Shown: one piece after another, positions 10,018-17,292 of the stretch
Position numbering within the stretch: the stretch's first letter is position 1
Layout: each line of letters starts with the position of its first letter
Assembly: GCF_002900975.1 (NCBI RefSeq)
Contig: NZ_PJON01000005.1
Coordinates: forward strand, 62,001-126,000
DNA length: 64,000 bases
Direction of reading: 5' to 3'
Source: Tabrizicola aquatica
Lineage (GTDB): Bacteria > Pseudomonadota > Alphaproteobacteria > Rhodobacterales > Rhodobacteraceae
Notes under the pieces: generated by a model
Told to the model about the DNA's origin: nothing
Seen by the model: only the letters and a program-made list of their open reading frames with translations
The model's database searches: none
Position numbers and translations under genes: made by a program

Positions 10018-10691
10018 GTGTCGAGGTTCTCCTGGCGCATGATCTGCCGCTGTTCTCGGGGCTGAGCGCAGCGGATTTCGACGGGATTCCGGTCAGCATC
10101 AGCACCCGCGACCTGGCCCCCTGGGAAATCCTGTTCAACCAGCAGGACAAGGGCCGGGACGTGCATTTCCTGCTGTCCGGTACGCTGCTGGCACTTTACT
10201 GGACGGCCGAGGGGCGCGAGATCATCTTTACTCGCTTCGCCACCGGGGCCTATTTCGGCGAACTTGCGGCGCTGGACGAGGGCGACCGTTCGCTGGCCGT
10301 GGTCGCCCGCAGCGAAGTCAGCGTGCTGGTGATCCCGGCTGCCATCTTCCGCAGTTTTTTCGATCGCATTCCCGTCCTGCGCTGGCGCATCGCGCGGGAC
10401 CTGGTGGCGCGCATCCGCAGCCTGACGGCCCGGAATCTGGAACTGACCACCTTCAGCGTGGAGGAGCGCGTTGCGTCCTATCTGATAGGCTTGGCGGTCG
10501 AGCGTGGCCAGTTGCAAGCCGGCGGGTGGATCGAAGACGCGCCGACCCATGCCGAGATCGCAGCCTCGATCGGGTCGAACCGCGAGATGGTCAGCCGGGT
10601 CATGGGCGTCCTGGCAAAGAAGGGCGCGATCCGCAGTGCGCGGCAGAGGATCGAGCTTCTGGACCCCAGGGCACTGACCGCGGAATTCTGA
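10014..10691 (+). CDS. Crp/Fnr-family transcriptional regulator
   Basis: 225 residues. The ATG overlaps the cyclase stop (ATGA). The N-terminal cyclic-nucleotide-binding fold includes F-G-E-L-A-A-L-D-E-G-D-R-S, which keeps the Gly-Glu and Arg-Ser pairs of the phosphate-binding cassette that contact cAMP in E. coli CRP. A central dimerisation helix is followed by a winged HTH at about residues 178-208 (P-T-H-A-E-I-A-A-S-I-G-S-N-R-E-M-V-S-R). There is no N-terminal Cys cluster, so it is not an FNR-type oxygen sensor. Co-translation with a cyclase suggests it reads that product, which is inference. Target genes unknown. Confidence 0.9.
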   Translation: MSVEVLLAHDLPLFSGLSAADFDGIPVSISTRDLAPWEILFNQQDKGRDVHFLLSGTLLALYWTAEGREIIFTRFATGAYFGELAALDEGDRSLAVVARSEVSVLVIPAAIFRSFFDRIPVLRWRIARDLVARIRSLTARNLELTTFSVEERVASYLIGLAVERGQLQAGGWIEDAPTHAEIAASIGSNREMVSRVMGVLAKKGAIRSARQRIELLDPRALTAEF

Positions 10692-10699
10692 AGGCGGGC

Positions 10700-10727
10700 G
10701 TAAGGTGGGCGGTATCGCCCACCCTAC
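10700..10727. repeat. Intergenic palindrome, copy 1
   Basis: An inverted repeat with 11-nt arms, GTAAGGTGGGC and GCCCACCCTAC (one mismatch), sits 9 bp after the Crp/Fnr stop. A closely related perfect copy is at 58347-58373. It may fold as a transcript-end hairpin, but no T-run follows. Confidence 0.8.
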
Positions 10728-10818
10728 TCCCGCGTTCAAGGGGGATGATCCTGATCAAGGCGCCGAACCCGGATTCGCGCGAAGCAGGGGCAGATGCGAA
10801 CTTTGCCATAGGTGACCG

Positions 10819-10992
10819 ATGCGACTTTTCATGCTGCTGTATACGCTCGCGGCAACGGCGATGGCCGGAACGGGTGTCATCGTCGTCCTGACGCTGGGCA
10901 TGGTTGGCGTGACGCCGATCCTTGTCGCCGCTGCGCTTGGGGCGGGTCTGGCGCTGCCGGTCGCCTGGCTGCTGACGCGAGAGCTGGGCTAA
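10819..10992 (+). CDS. Small hydrophobic membrane protein (often mislabelled CTP synthetase)
   Basis: 57 residues starting M-R-L-F-M-L-L-Y-T-L. Almost the whole chain is hydrophobic and forms two predicted membrane helices, residues about 5-27 and 31-52, ending R-E-L-G. It resembles the roughly 57-residue membrane protein found widely in Rhodobacteraceae that is mis-annotated as CTP synthetase; it has no glutamine amidotransferase or synthetase motif. The Shine-Dalgarno is weak (GGTGA, about 3 nt before the ATG). It ends 2 bp before the convergent hydrolase gene. Function unknown. Confidence 0.7.
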   Translation: MRLFMLLYTLAATAMAGTGVIVVLTLGMVGVTPILVAAALGAGLALPVAWLLTRELG

Positions 10993-10994
10993 CG

Positions 10995-11762
10995 TCAGGC
11001 TTCCAGGAACACGCGCACGGTTTCCTCAAAGGCGCGGGGGGCTTCGGAATGCAGCCAGTGGCCCGCATCGGGGATCTTGGCAAAGCGGGCCTTCGGGAAA
11101 AGCGCCCGGATCGCCTCGCGGTGTTCGGGGCGGACGTAATGACTTTCCGCGCCGGTCAGGAACAGCGTCGGCCCGTCGAACCGCCCTTGGGTGCCCGGCC
11201 AGCCGACGATATGCGGCATCTGGGCCTTCAGAACCGCGAGGTTCAGCTTCCAGCGCGGCGGGCGGCTGCGCAGGTCCAGCGATTGTAGGAAGAAGGCCCG
11301 AAGGGCGGGGTCCGGCACGTCATGGGCAAGGGCCGCATCGGCCTCGGCCCGCGAAGTAATCGTGGAGAGGTCCACCGCCTGCATCGCGTCAACGTGGCGC
11401 GTCTGGTCATGGTCATAGGCCACCGGCGCGATGTCGGCGACGACCAGGCGGCGGATCAGGTCAGGTCGGCTCAGCGCCAGTTGCATCGCGGCCTTGCCCC
11501 CCATCGAATGGCCCATCAGGTCGACCGGGCCGCCAAGGCTTTCGATCACCTCGACCAGATCGGCGGCCATCTCGGGATAGGTGTGCGTGGCGGCGCGGGG
11601 GCTGTCGCCATGGTTGCGCATGTCGACCGCCACCACCTCGCGTCGGTCGGCCAGGCGGCGGGCAATGACGCCCCAGTTGCGGCCCGAACCGTAAAGACCG
11701 TGGGCGATGACGAGGGTGGGCGCGGCCGGAGTTTCGGCAGGGTGGCGGATCGTTGCAAGCAT
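10995..11762 (-). CDS. Alpha/beta hydrolase (YbfF-like esterase)
   Basis: 255 residues from the ATG at 11762, preceded by AGGATC; an upstream in-frame ATG at 11837 would add 25 low-complexity residues and is less likely. Shows an oxyanion-hole H-G-L-Y-G-S-G-R-N-W, the nucleophile elbow G-H-S-M-G-G (Ser86), and the catalytic His in D-A-G-H-W-L-H near the C-terminus. The fold and length match YbfF-type esterases/acyl-CoA thioesterases acting on small esters in the cytoplasm. The natural substrate cannot be read from sequence. Confidence 0.9.
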   Translation of the reverse strand: MLATIRHPAETPAAPTLVIAHGLYGSGRNWGVIARRLADRREVVAVDMRNHGDSPRAATHTYPEMAADLVEVIESLGGPVDLMGHSMGGKAAMQLALSRPDLIRRLVVADIAPVAYDHDQTRHVDAMQAVDLSTITSRAEADAALAHDVPDPALRAFFLQSLDLRSRPPRWKLNLAVLKAQMPHIVGWPGTQGRFDGPTLFLTGAESHYVRPEHREAIRALFPKARFAKIPDAGHWLHSEAPRAFEETVRVFLEA

Positions 11763-11858
11763 GATCCTGTCTATCGTTACAGGCCGGATTTGGCCAGAGC
11801 GGTTGAAGCCGCGCCGGCTTCGGCCTAGCTTCATCAAGGACTTGGACGGGAGGCGGCG

Positions 11859-12230
11859 ATGAGTGCGGTGGCGATCCAGCAGATGGCGGACCGGGTGGCG
11901 CAGCTTCTGGAGGAAAGGCTTGGCCTTTCAGGTCGCGATCTGGCGGCACGGGTGGCAAAGGGCGGGCGCCTTCTGCCACGCAAGGTGCGAGAGGGGGCGG
12001 AGTTCCTCTCAGTCGCCGCCGAACGGGCCCAAAGTCCCAAGCTGCTGACCCAGATCGACATGACGGCCGTAGCCGAGGCCTATGACGTCTGTGTGCGCCA
12101 CCTGACCGCCATCGACCCCGCTGCGCGTCGTCGCGACACGGTGGCCGGCATGGTCGGCTTTGTCGGCTATGGCCTGGTGTTCCTGGCCATAGCGATCATT
12201 GCGGTGCTGGTGTGGCGGGGCTTCCTGTAA
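11859..12230 (+). CDS. Conserved hypothetical tail-anchored-like membrane protein
   Basis: 123 residues with a good Shine-Dalgarno (GGGAGG). The N-terminal ~95 residues are helical and charged (A-D-R-V-A-Q-L-L-E-E-R-L and following) and a single hydrophobic helix occupies about residues 95-117 near the C-terminus. This topology suggests a cytoplasmic domain fixed to the membrane by its tail. I recognise no domain. The last 35 bp overlap the convergent DUF817 gene, so the two transcripts are complementary at their ends. Confidence 0.7.
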   Translation: MSAVAIQQMADRVAQLLEERLGLSGRDLAARVAKGGRLLPRKVREGAEFLSVAAERAQSPKLLTQIDMTAVAEAYDVCVRHLTAIDPAARRRDTVAGMVGFVGYGLVFLAIAIIAVLVWRGFL

Positions 12231-13068
12231 GATCCAGCGGCTGGGCGTGCAGCGCGCGGCGCGTCACCAGTGTCACAGTGACGAAGGCGACGTAAAGAAG
12301 CAGGTACCACGAGCCAAGCTTGGCCAAACTGACCATCTGACCAGGAAGCTGACCCGAGTAGATCCAGGTGCCGGTTGCCGTTCCCAGGTTCTCGGCAATC
12401 CATAGGGCAACTGCGGCCAGCAGCGCTGCCAGCGGCAGGGGCATCCACCAGTGGCGGTCATGGATGCGAAACCAGATGCGGGTGCGAGCGTAAAGCAGGA
12501 TCGTGGCGGCAAACAGGACCAGACGGATGTCGGGCAGATAATGGTGGGCGAAGAAGTTGACGTAGATCGCCAGCGCCAGCAGCAGGGTCAGCGGGAAGCT
12601 GGGATAGGGCGCGAAGGCCATGTCGAAGATGCGGATCACCCGGGCGATATAGCTGCCGACGGCCGCATACATGAAGCCGGAGAAAAGCGGCACGTCCATC
12701 ACCTTGAACAGCCCCGGCTCGGGATAGGACCAAGAGCCGGCATGGACTTTGAACCACTCCATCGCCGTTCCGGTCAGGTGGAAAAGCAGGATGACGCGCG
12801 CTTCCTCCCAAGTTTCCAGTTTCGCCCAAAGGAAGATGGCTTGTGTCCCTATGGCGAAAAGGAAAAGGGCGTCATAGCGGTGGAACGGCCAGTCCTGGTG
12901 CCAGAGTGCCTTGGACAACAGGATCGCGACCAGCAGAAGGCCCCCAAAAAGACAGGCCCAGCCTTGCTTCAGGACGAACATGACCAGTTCGGCAAGGGCA
13001 AGGGGCAGCCGGGCCCGGGCCCAGTCACCCATGCGGTGTTCAAGGGATCGGGTGGTCTGAACTGTCAT
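12196..13068 (-). CDS. DUF817 family integral membrane protein
   Basis: 290 residues from the ATG at 13068; a longer frame begins at 13122 and a shorter one at 13032, and none has a clearly superior ribosome site. Seven to eight hydrophobic segments run through the protein, with conserved stretches such as T-A-M-E-W-F-K-V-H-A-G-S-W-S-Y-P-E-P and F-F-A-H-H-Y-L-P-D that I associate with DUF817. The polar/His-rich motifs near membrane boundaries could bind a ligand or metal. Inner membrane; function unknown. Confidence 0.85.
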   Translation of the reverse strand: MTVQTTRSLEHRMGDWARARLPLALAELVMFVLKQGWACLFGGLLLVAILLSKALWHQDWPFHRYDALFLFAIGTQAIFLWAKLETWEEARVILLFHLTGTAMEWFKVHAGSWSYPEPGLFKVMDVPLFSGFMYAAVGSYIARVIRIFDMAFAPYPSFPLTLLLALAIYVNFFAHHYLPDIRLVLFAATILLYARTRIWFRIHDRHWWMPLPLAALLAAVALWIAENLGTATGTWIYSGQLPGQMVSLAKLGSWYLLLYVAFVTVTLVTRRALHAQPLDLTGSPATPAPQ

Positions 13069-13161
13069 TCCTGCATAGCCGCCGCGTTGGCCGGGGGCCG
13101 CCAGCGAATCCACGGCAGGCAAGGGAGACGCGCCCGGTGAATGCCGGGCGCACTTGTCATT

Positions 13162-14457
13162 TCAAAGTTCCGGATAGATCGGGAAGCGAGCGCAAAGCGC
13201 CTCGACCTCGGCTTTCACCTTGGCTTCGACGGCGGTGTTGCCGTCCTCGCCATTTGCGGCCAGGCCATCGACGACTTCAATGATCCAGCGGGCGATCTGG
13301 CGGAACTCGGGCTCGCCAAAGCCGCGGGTGGTGCCGGCCGGGGTGCCAAGGCGCACGCCCGAGGTGATGGTCGGCTTTTCGGTGTCGAAGGGGATGCCGT
13401 TCTTGTTGCAGGTGATGTGCGCGCGACCCAGCGCCTTTTCGGTCGCGTTCCCTTTCACGCCCTTGGGCCGCAGGTCCACGAGCATCAGGTGGGTGTCGGT
13501 GCCACCGGTGACGATGTCGAGGCCGCCCTTCATCAGCTCGTCCGCAAGCGCCTGGGCGTTCTTCACGACCTGGGCCTGGTAGGTCTTGAACTCGGGCCGC
13601 AGCGCCTCACCGAAGGCGACTGCCTTGGCAGCGATCACATGCATCAGGGGGCCGCCCTGGATGCCGGGGAAGATGGCCGAGTTGACCTTCTTCGCGATGT
13701 CCTCGTCGTTCGTCAGGATCATGCCGCCACGGGGTCCGCGCAGGGTCTTGTGGGTGGTGGTAGTGGCGACATGGGCATGCGGGAACGGGGACGGGTAGAG
13801 GCCCGCAGCGACGAGACCCGCGAAGTGGGCCATGTCGACCAGAAGATAAGCGCCGACGTTGTCGGCAATCTCGCGCATTCTGGCAAAGTCGATGATGCGC
13901 GGGATGGCGCTGCCGCCGGCGATAATCAGCTTCGGCTTGTGTTCGGTCGCCAGCTGGGCCAGCTGGTCATAGTCCAGCGTCAGGTCCTGCTTGCGCACAC
14001 CATACTGGATGGCATGGAACCACTTGCCGGACTGGTTCGGGGCCGCCCCATGGGTCAGGTGGCCGCCAGCATCCAGCGACATGCCAAGGATGGTGTCGCC
14101 GGGCTTCAGCAGCGCCTGGAACACGCCCTGGTTGGCCTGAGAGCCAGAGTTCGGCTGGACATTGGCAAAGCCGCAGCCGAAAAGCTGCTTGGCCCGGTCG
14201 ATGGCCAGATTCTCAGCGATATCAACGTATTGGCAGCCGCCATAATAACGCTTGCCGGGGTAGCCCTCGGCATACTTGTTGGTCATGACAGAGCCCTGCG
14301 CTTCCATCACGGCGCGGGAGACGATGTTCTCGCTGGCGATCAACTCGATCTCGTGCCGCTGGCGGCCGAGTTCCTGAGTGACCGCACCGAAAAGCTCGGG
14401 GTCACGAGAGGACAAGGGTTCGCTGAAGAAGCCGGTGTCGCGGTGCGGTGCGTTCAT
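13162..14457 (-). CDS. glyA: Serine hydroxymethyltransferase
   Basis: 431 residues from the ATG at 14457 (M-N-A-P-H-R-D), 8 nt after AGAGG; an ATG two codons upstream (14463) is too close to that site. PLP enzyme that converts serine plus tetrahydrofolate to glycine plus 5,10-methylene-THF in the cytoplasm. Visible family motifs: [36 protein letters not shown], and the PLP lysine in [13 protein letters not shown]. Full length for the family. Divergent from nadK with about 185 bp between. Confidence 0.97.
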   Translation of the reverse strand: MNAPHRDTGFFSEPLSSRDPELFGAVTQELGRQRHEIELIASENIVSRAVMEAQGSVMTNKYAEGYPGKRYYGGCQYVDIAENLAIDRAKQLFGCGFANVQPNSGSQANQGVFQALLKPGDTILGMSLDAGGHLTHGAAPNQSGKWFHAIQYGVRKQDLTLDYDQLAQLATEHKPKLIIAGGSAIPRIIDFARMREIADNVGAYLLVDMAHFAGLVAAGLYPSPFPHAHVATTTTHKTLRGPRGGMILTNDEDIAKKVNSAIFPGIQGGPLMHVIAAKAVAFGEALRPEFKTYQAQVVKNAQALADELMKGGLDIVTGGTDTHLMLVDLRPKGVKGNATEKALGRAHITCNKNGIPFDTEKPTITSGVRLGTPAGTTRGFGEPEFRQIARWIIEVVDGLAANGEDGNTAVEAKVKAEVEALCARFPIYPEL

Positions 14458-14642
14458 CGTCATGTCCTCTGGGTTGACTGGTTTGGCGCTATTTAGAGCA
14501 GGTGGCCGGGGCGGAAAAGGCAAGAATCCGACATGCAACGCCCCGGGTGCGAAATTTTCTTACCCAAGGGAAGCTGCGGGCGGGGTTGAGTTCCGGCGCT
14601 GGCGCAGCCAAGACTGTCTGGCGTCTTGCAGGAGGGCGGCAG

Positions 14643-15401
14643 ATGCGGATCAGGTTCACGGCCAGCAAGGCCCCGGCGGCGGTGGCGGCCTTCGCCTCGT
14701 TGACGGCGCAGTACGGCCAGGCCGACTCGCGGGTGGCCGAGGTGATCGTGGCGCTGGGCGGCGACGGGTTCATGCTGCAGACGCTGCACGCATCGCATGG
14801 GCGGCGGTTGCCGGTCTATGGGATGAACTGCGGCACGATCGGCTTTTTGATGAACGCCTATGCCGAGGGGAACCTGCCCGACCGACTGCGCGCGGCCGAG
14901 GAAACGGCGATCCATCCGCTGGCGATGCAGGCCGAGAACGCGAAGGGCAAGGTCACCGAGGCTTTGGCGATCAACGAGGTCTCGCTTCTGCGCCAGGGTC
15001 CGCAGGCGGCAAAGCTGCGGGTGCTGGTCGACGGCCGGGTCCGGCTGGAGGAACTGGTCTGCGACGGGGCGCTGGTGGCGACGCCGGCCGGATCGACGGC
15101 CTACAACTATTCCGCACATGGACCGATCCTGCCCATCGGTTCGGACGTGCTGGCGCTGACGGCGATGTCCGCTTTTCGGCCCCGGCGCTGGCGGGGGGCA
15201 TTGCTGCCGTCGACGGCGGTGGTGCGGTTTGAGGTTCTGGAAGGCGAGAAGCGGCCGGTGATGGCGGATGCCGACAGCCGGTCCTCGGTCCGCGATGTGG
15301 TCAGCGTCGAGGTGCGGTCGGAACCCACGATCACCTACCGGCTGCTGTTCGACCCCGGCCACGGGCTGGAAGAGCGGCTGATCGGCGAGCAGTTCACTTA
15401 G
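14643..15401 (+). CDS. nadK: NAD kinase
   Basis: 252 residues from the ATG at 14643, preceded by AGGAGG; an upstream in-frame extension from 14502 shows no supporting features. Phosphorylates NAD to NADP using ATP or polyphosphate. The G-G-D-G motif (residues 39-42) and the second conserved block [14 protein letters not shown] are present. The length is that of the short alphaproteobacterial NadK. Single gene, convergent with the sigma-54 regulator; a pair of hairpins lies between the two stops. Confidence 0.95.
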   Translation: MRIRFTASKAPAAVAAFASLTAQYGQADSRVAEVIVALGGDGFMLQTLHASHGRRLPVYGMNCGTIGFLMNAYAEGNLPDRLRAAEETAIHPLAMQAENAKGKVTEALAINEVSLLRQGPQAAKLRVLVDGRVRLEELVCDGALVATPAGSTAYNYSAHGPILPIGSDVLALTAMSAFRPRRWRGALLPSTAVVRFEVLEGEKRPVMADADSRSSVRDVVSVEVRSEPTITYRLLFDPGHGLEERLIGEQFT

Positions 15402-15411
15402 GCCGGGGCAC

Positions 15412-15454
15412 CGGAAATCGAACGATTTCCGATCCGGAATTCTGCGAATTCCGG
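15412..15454. repeat. Tandem perfect hairpins between convergent genes
   Basis: Two adjacent perfect inverted repeats: 9-bp arms CGGAAATCG/CGATTTCCG with a 2-nt spacer (15412-15431), then 9-bp arms CCGGAATTC/GAATTCCGG with a 3-nt loop (15434-15454). They sit between the nadK stop and the stop of the minus-strand regulator. They may act as a bidirectional transcript end, though no T-run is present. Confidence 0.75.
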
Positions 15455-15463
15455 CGCCCGGTG

Positions 15464-16882
15464 TCACCCGGCCCGCGCTTTCCAGCCCTCGATCTTGCGG
15501 TACAGGGTCGAGGGCGAGACATCCAGCACCCGCGCAGCCTTTGGCACCGAGCCGCCGTGCCGGTCCAACGTCGCCTCGATCAGCCGGCGCTCGGCCTCGG
15601 CCAGGGATAGTCCGACCAAACCGTCCAGGCTTAGCCCCTCGGTTGCCGGCGGCGGGCCGAAAGGCGCTGCAGGCGCGGTCGGTTCCGACCAGGTCAGCCC
15701 GGGTGGCAGCATGTCAGGCGTGACCAGACCCCCGGGGTTGAGCACCACCACGTTGCGGATGACATTCAGCAACTGCCGTACATTACCCGGCCACGGTAAC
15801 CGCAACAGAAGCGCGCGGACTTCGTCCGAGAGGCCCAGGAAGGTTCGGCCCTCTTCCTCGGCAAAGCGGATCAAGGCGGCTTCGGCGATCTCGATCACGT
15901 CCTCGCCCCGTTCTCGCAGCGGGGGCATGTGGATCGGCACGACGTACAGGCGATAGTACAGATCCTCGCGGAACTGGCCGCGGCGGACGGCGTCCAGGGG
16001 ATCGCGGTTTGTCGCGCAGACGATGCGGACGTTGACCTTGCGCGGCCTGGTCGCCCCGACCGGCTGCACAGTCGAGGTCTGGAGGAACCGCAAAAGCTTG
16101 GTCTGCAAGGCGGGCGCCATCTCGCAGATTTCGTCCAGGAACAGCGTCCCGCCATCCGCCGCCGCCGCCGCCCCCGGCTTGTCGGAAATCGCGCCGGTGA
16201 AGCTGCCCTTCATGTGACCGAACACTTCGGATTCCAGCAGGTCTTGCGGGATGGCCCCGCAATTCAGCGCGATGAACGGGCCTTGCGCCCGGGCAGAGTT
16301 GGCATGAACCGACAGGGCGCAAAGCTCTTTCCCGGTTCCGCTTTCGCCGGTGATGAACACTGTCGCCATCGACCGCGCGACCGAGGCGATGGTTTCATGG
16401 ATACGCCGCATCGGCGCGGACGAGCCGATAAAGCCCGACGTGTCGCTGGCCGGGCCGTGGTCGGCTTTCGGTGACGGGACCTCGATCCGGCGCACACGCC
16501 GCTCGGCAATCACGTTGCGGACGGCATCCAGGAACCGGCTTTCCTCTACCGGCTTGACCAGGAAATCATGCGCGCCCGCCCGCATGGCCTGCACCGCCCG
16601 GTTGACCGATCCATTGGCCGTGATCGCGATCACCCCGGTCTCGGGCCCGGCAGCCAGGATTTCCTGCATGAGGTCCAGCCCGTCGCGGTCGGGCAGCACC
16701 AGATCCAACAGGACCGCCGCCGGTTTCAGCGCACGGAACTGCACCAGGGCATCGGCGGCCGTCCCGGCGACGGCAACAGTATAACCGGCCGAAGTCAGGA
16801 TCGAGCGGTAGACGATCTGCAGCGAGATCGTGTCCTCGACCAGCAGAATCGGTTGGCGGGGTGGGGCGGACGACTTTACCAT
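15464..16882 (-). CDS. Sigma-54-dependent response regulator (NtrC/LuxO type)
   Basis: 472 residues. Receiver domain 1-120 with acidic pair E16/D17, phosphoacceptor D60 and the K-P-V signature; central AAA+ domain with Walker A G-E-S-G-T-G-K-E and Walker B G-G-T-L-F-L-D-E; C-terminal Fis-type HTH (S-V-P-K-A-A-R-V-L-D-V-S-P-S-T-L-Y-R-K). The sigma-54 contact loop reads G-S-F-T-G-A instead of the usual G-A-F-T-G-A. It overlaps the upstream Hpt gene by 7 bp, so the pair resembles LuxU-LuxO: Hpt phosphotransfer to an enhancer-binding activator. No histidine kinase lies beside it. Target promoters unknown. Confidence 0.92.
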   Translation of the reverse strand: MVKSSAPPRQPILLVEDTISLQIVYRSILTSAGYTVAVAGTAADALVQFRALKPAAVLLDLVLPDRDGLDLMQEILAAGPETGVIAITANGSVNRAVQAMRAGAHDFLVKPVEESRFLDAVRNVIAERRVRRIEVPSPKADHGPASDTSGFIGSSAPMRRIHETIASVARSMATVFITGESGTGKELCALSVHANSARAQGPFIALNCGAIPQDLLESEVFGHMKGSFTGAISDKPGAAAAADGGTLFLDEICEMAPALQTKLLRFLQTSTVQPVGATRPRKVNVRIVCATNRDPLDAVRRGQFREDLYYRLYVVPIHMPPLRERGEDVIEIAEAALIRFAEEEGRTFLGLSDEVRALLLRLPWPGNVRQLLNVIRNVVVLNPGGLVTPDMLPPGLTWSEPTAPAAPFGPPPATEGLSLDGLVGLSLAEAERRLIEATLDRHGGSVPKAARVLDVSPSTLYRKIEGWKARAG

Positions 16883-17280
16883 GGCACGGGTCCCGTTTCG
16901 GGCGTTGCGCGGATCAGGGCGAGCAATGCCGTGATCTGGCTGGCGACAACCGGGGCCAGCCGCTCCAGGCCGCCGTGGTCCTGTTCATGGGCGGCAGAGT
17001 TCAGTTGCTGCGCCAGATCCTGAAGCTCCATCGCGCCACAGGACCCACCAAGGGCAATCAGATCATGCGAGGTTTCGCGCAAGAGTGCCCAATCTGCGGT
17101 CTCGCAGCCGGCGGTCATGCGGCGGTTGCAGTCACCCAGATCGGCAACCAGTTGGGCAAGCAGCGTCGGCGCCATCTCCGGGCCGACCAGCTCGATCAAG
17201 CGCAGAAAGCGGTCGCGGTCGAAGCGGTGGGGCAGAGGGTCAATCCTTTGCATAATGCAAAGGATTGACGCAAATTGCAT
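16876..17280 (-). CDS. Histidine phosphotransfer (Hpt) domain protein
   Basis: Up to 134 residues. The Hpt signature S-H-D-L-I-A-L-G-G-S-C-G-A is centred on His72, in the helix expected for a four-helix phosphotransfer bundle. The start is unsettled: the ATG at 17280 has only a weak GGA upstream, and an ATG at 17253 lies inside a perfect palindrome. The frame overlaps the sigma-54 response regulator by 7 bp, so both are probably one unit in a phosphorelay. It begins 12 bp after the prpE stop and could be co-transcribed with prpE. Cytoplasmic relay protein, partner kinase elsewhere. Confidence 0.82.
   Translation of the reverse strand: MQFASILCIMQRIDPLPHRFDRDRFLRLIELVGPEMAPTLLAQLVADLGDCNRRMTAGCETADWALLRETSHDLIALGGSCGAMELQDLAQQLNSAAHEQDHGGLERLAPVVASQITALLALIRATPETGPVPW
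17240..17268. promoter_or_regulatory. Perfect 29-bp palindrome over the Hpt gene start
   Basis: Left arm TCAATCCTTTGCAT and right arm ATGCAAAGGATTGA are exact reverse complements around one A. The element covers codons near the 5' end of the Hpt gene and begins within 25 bp of the prpE stop. No T-run follows on either strand, so an operator or a translational hairpin is more likely than a terminator. Confidence 0.7.
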
Positions 17281-17292
17281 CCGCTGTCCAGA

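Noticed and set aside
14458-14642. Glycine or other riboswitch upstream of glyA
   Set aside because: The divergent glyA/nadK gap of about 185 bp shows no recognisable conserved aptamer sequence.
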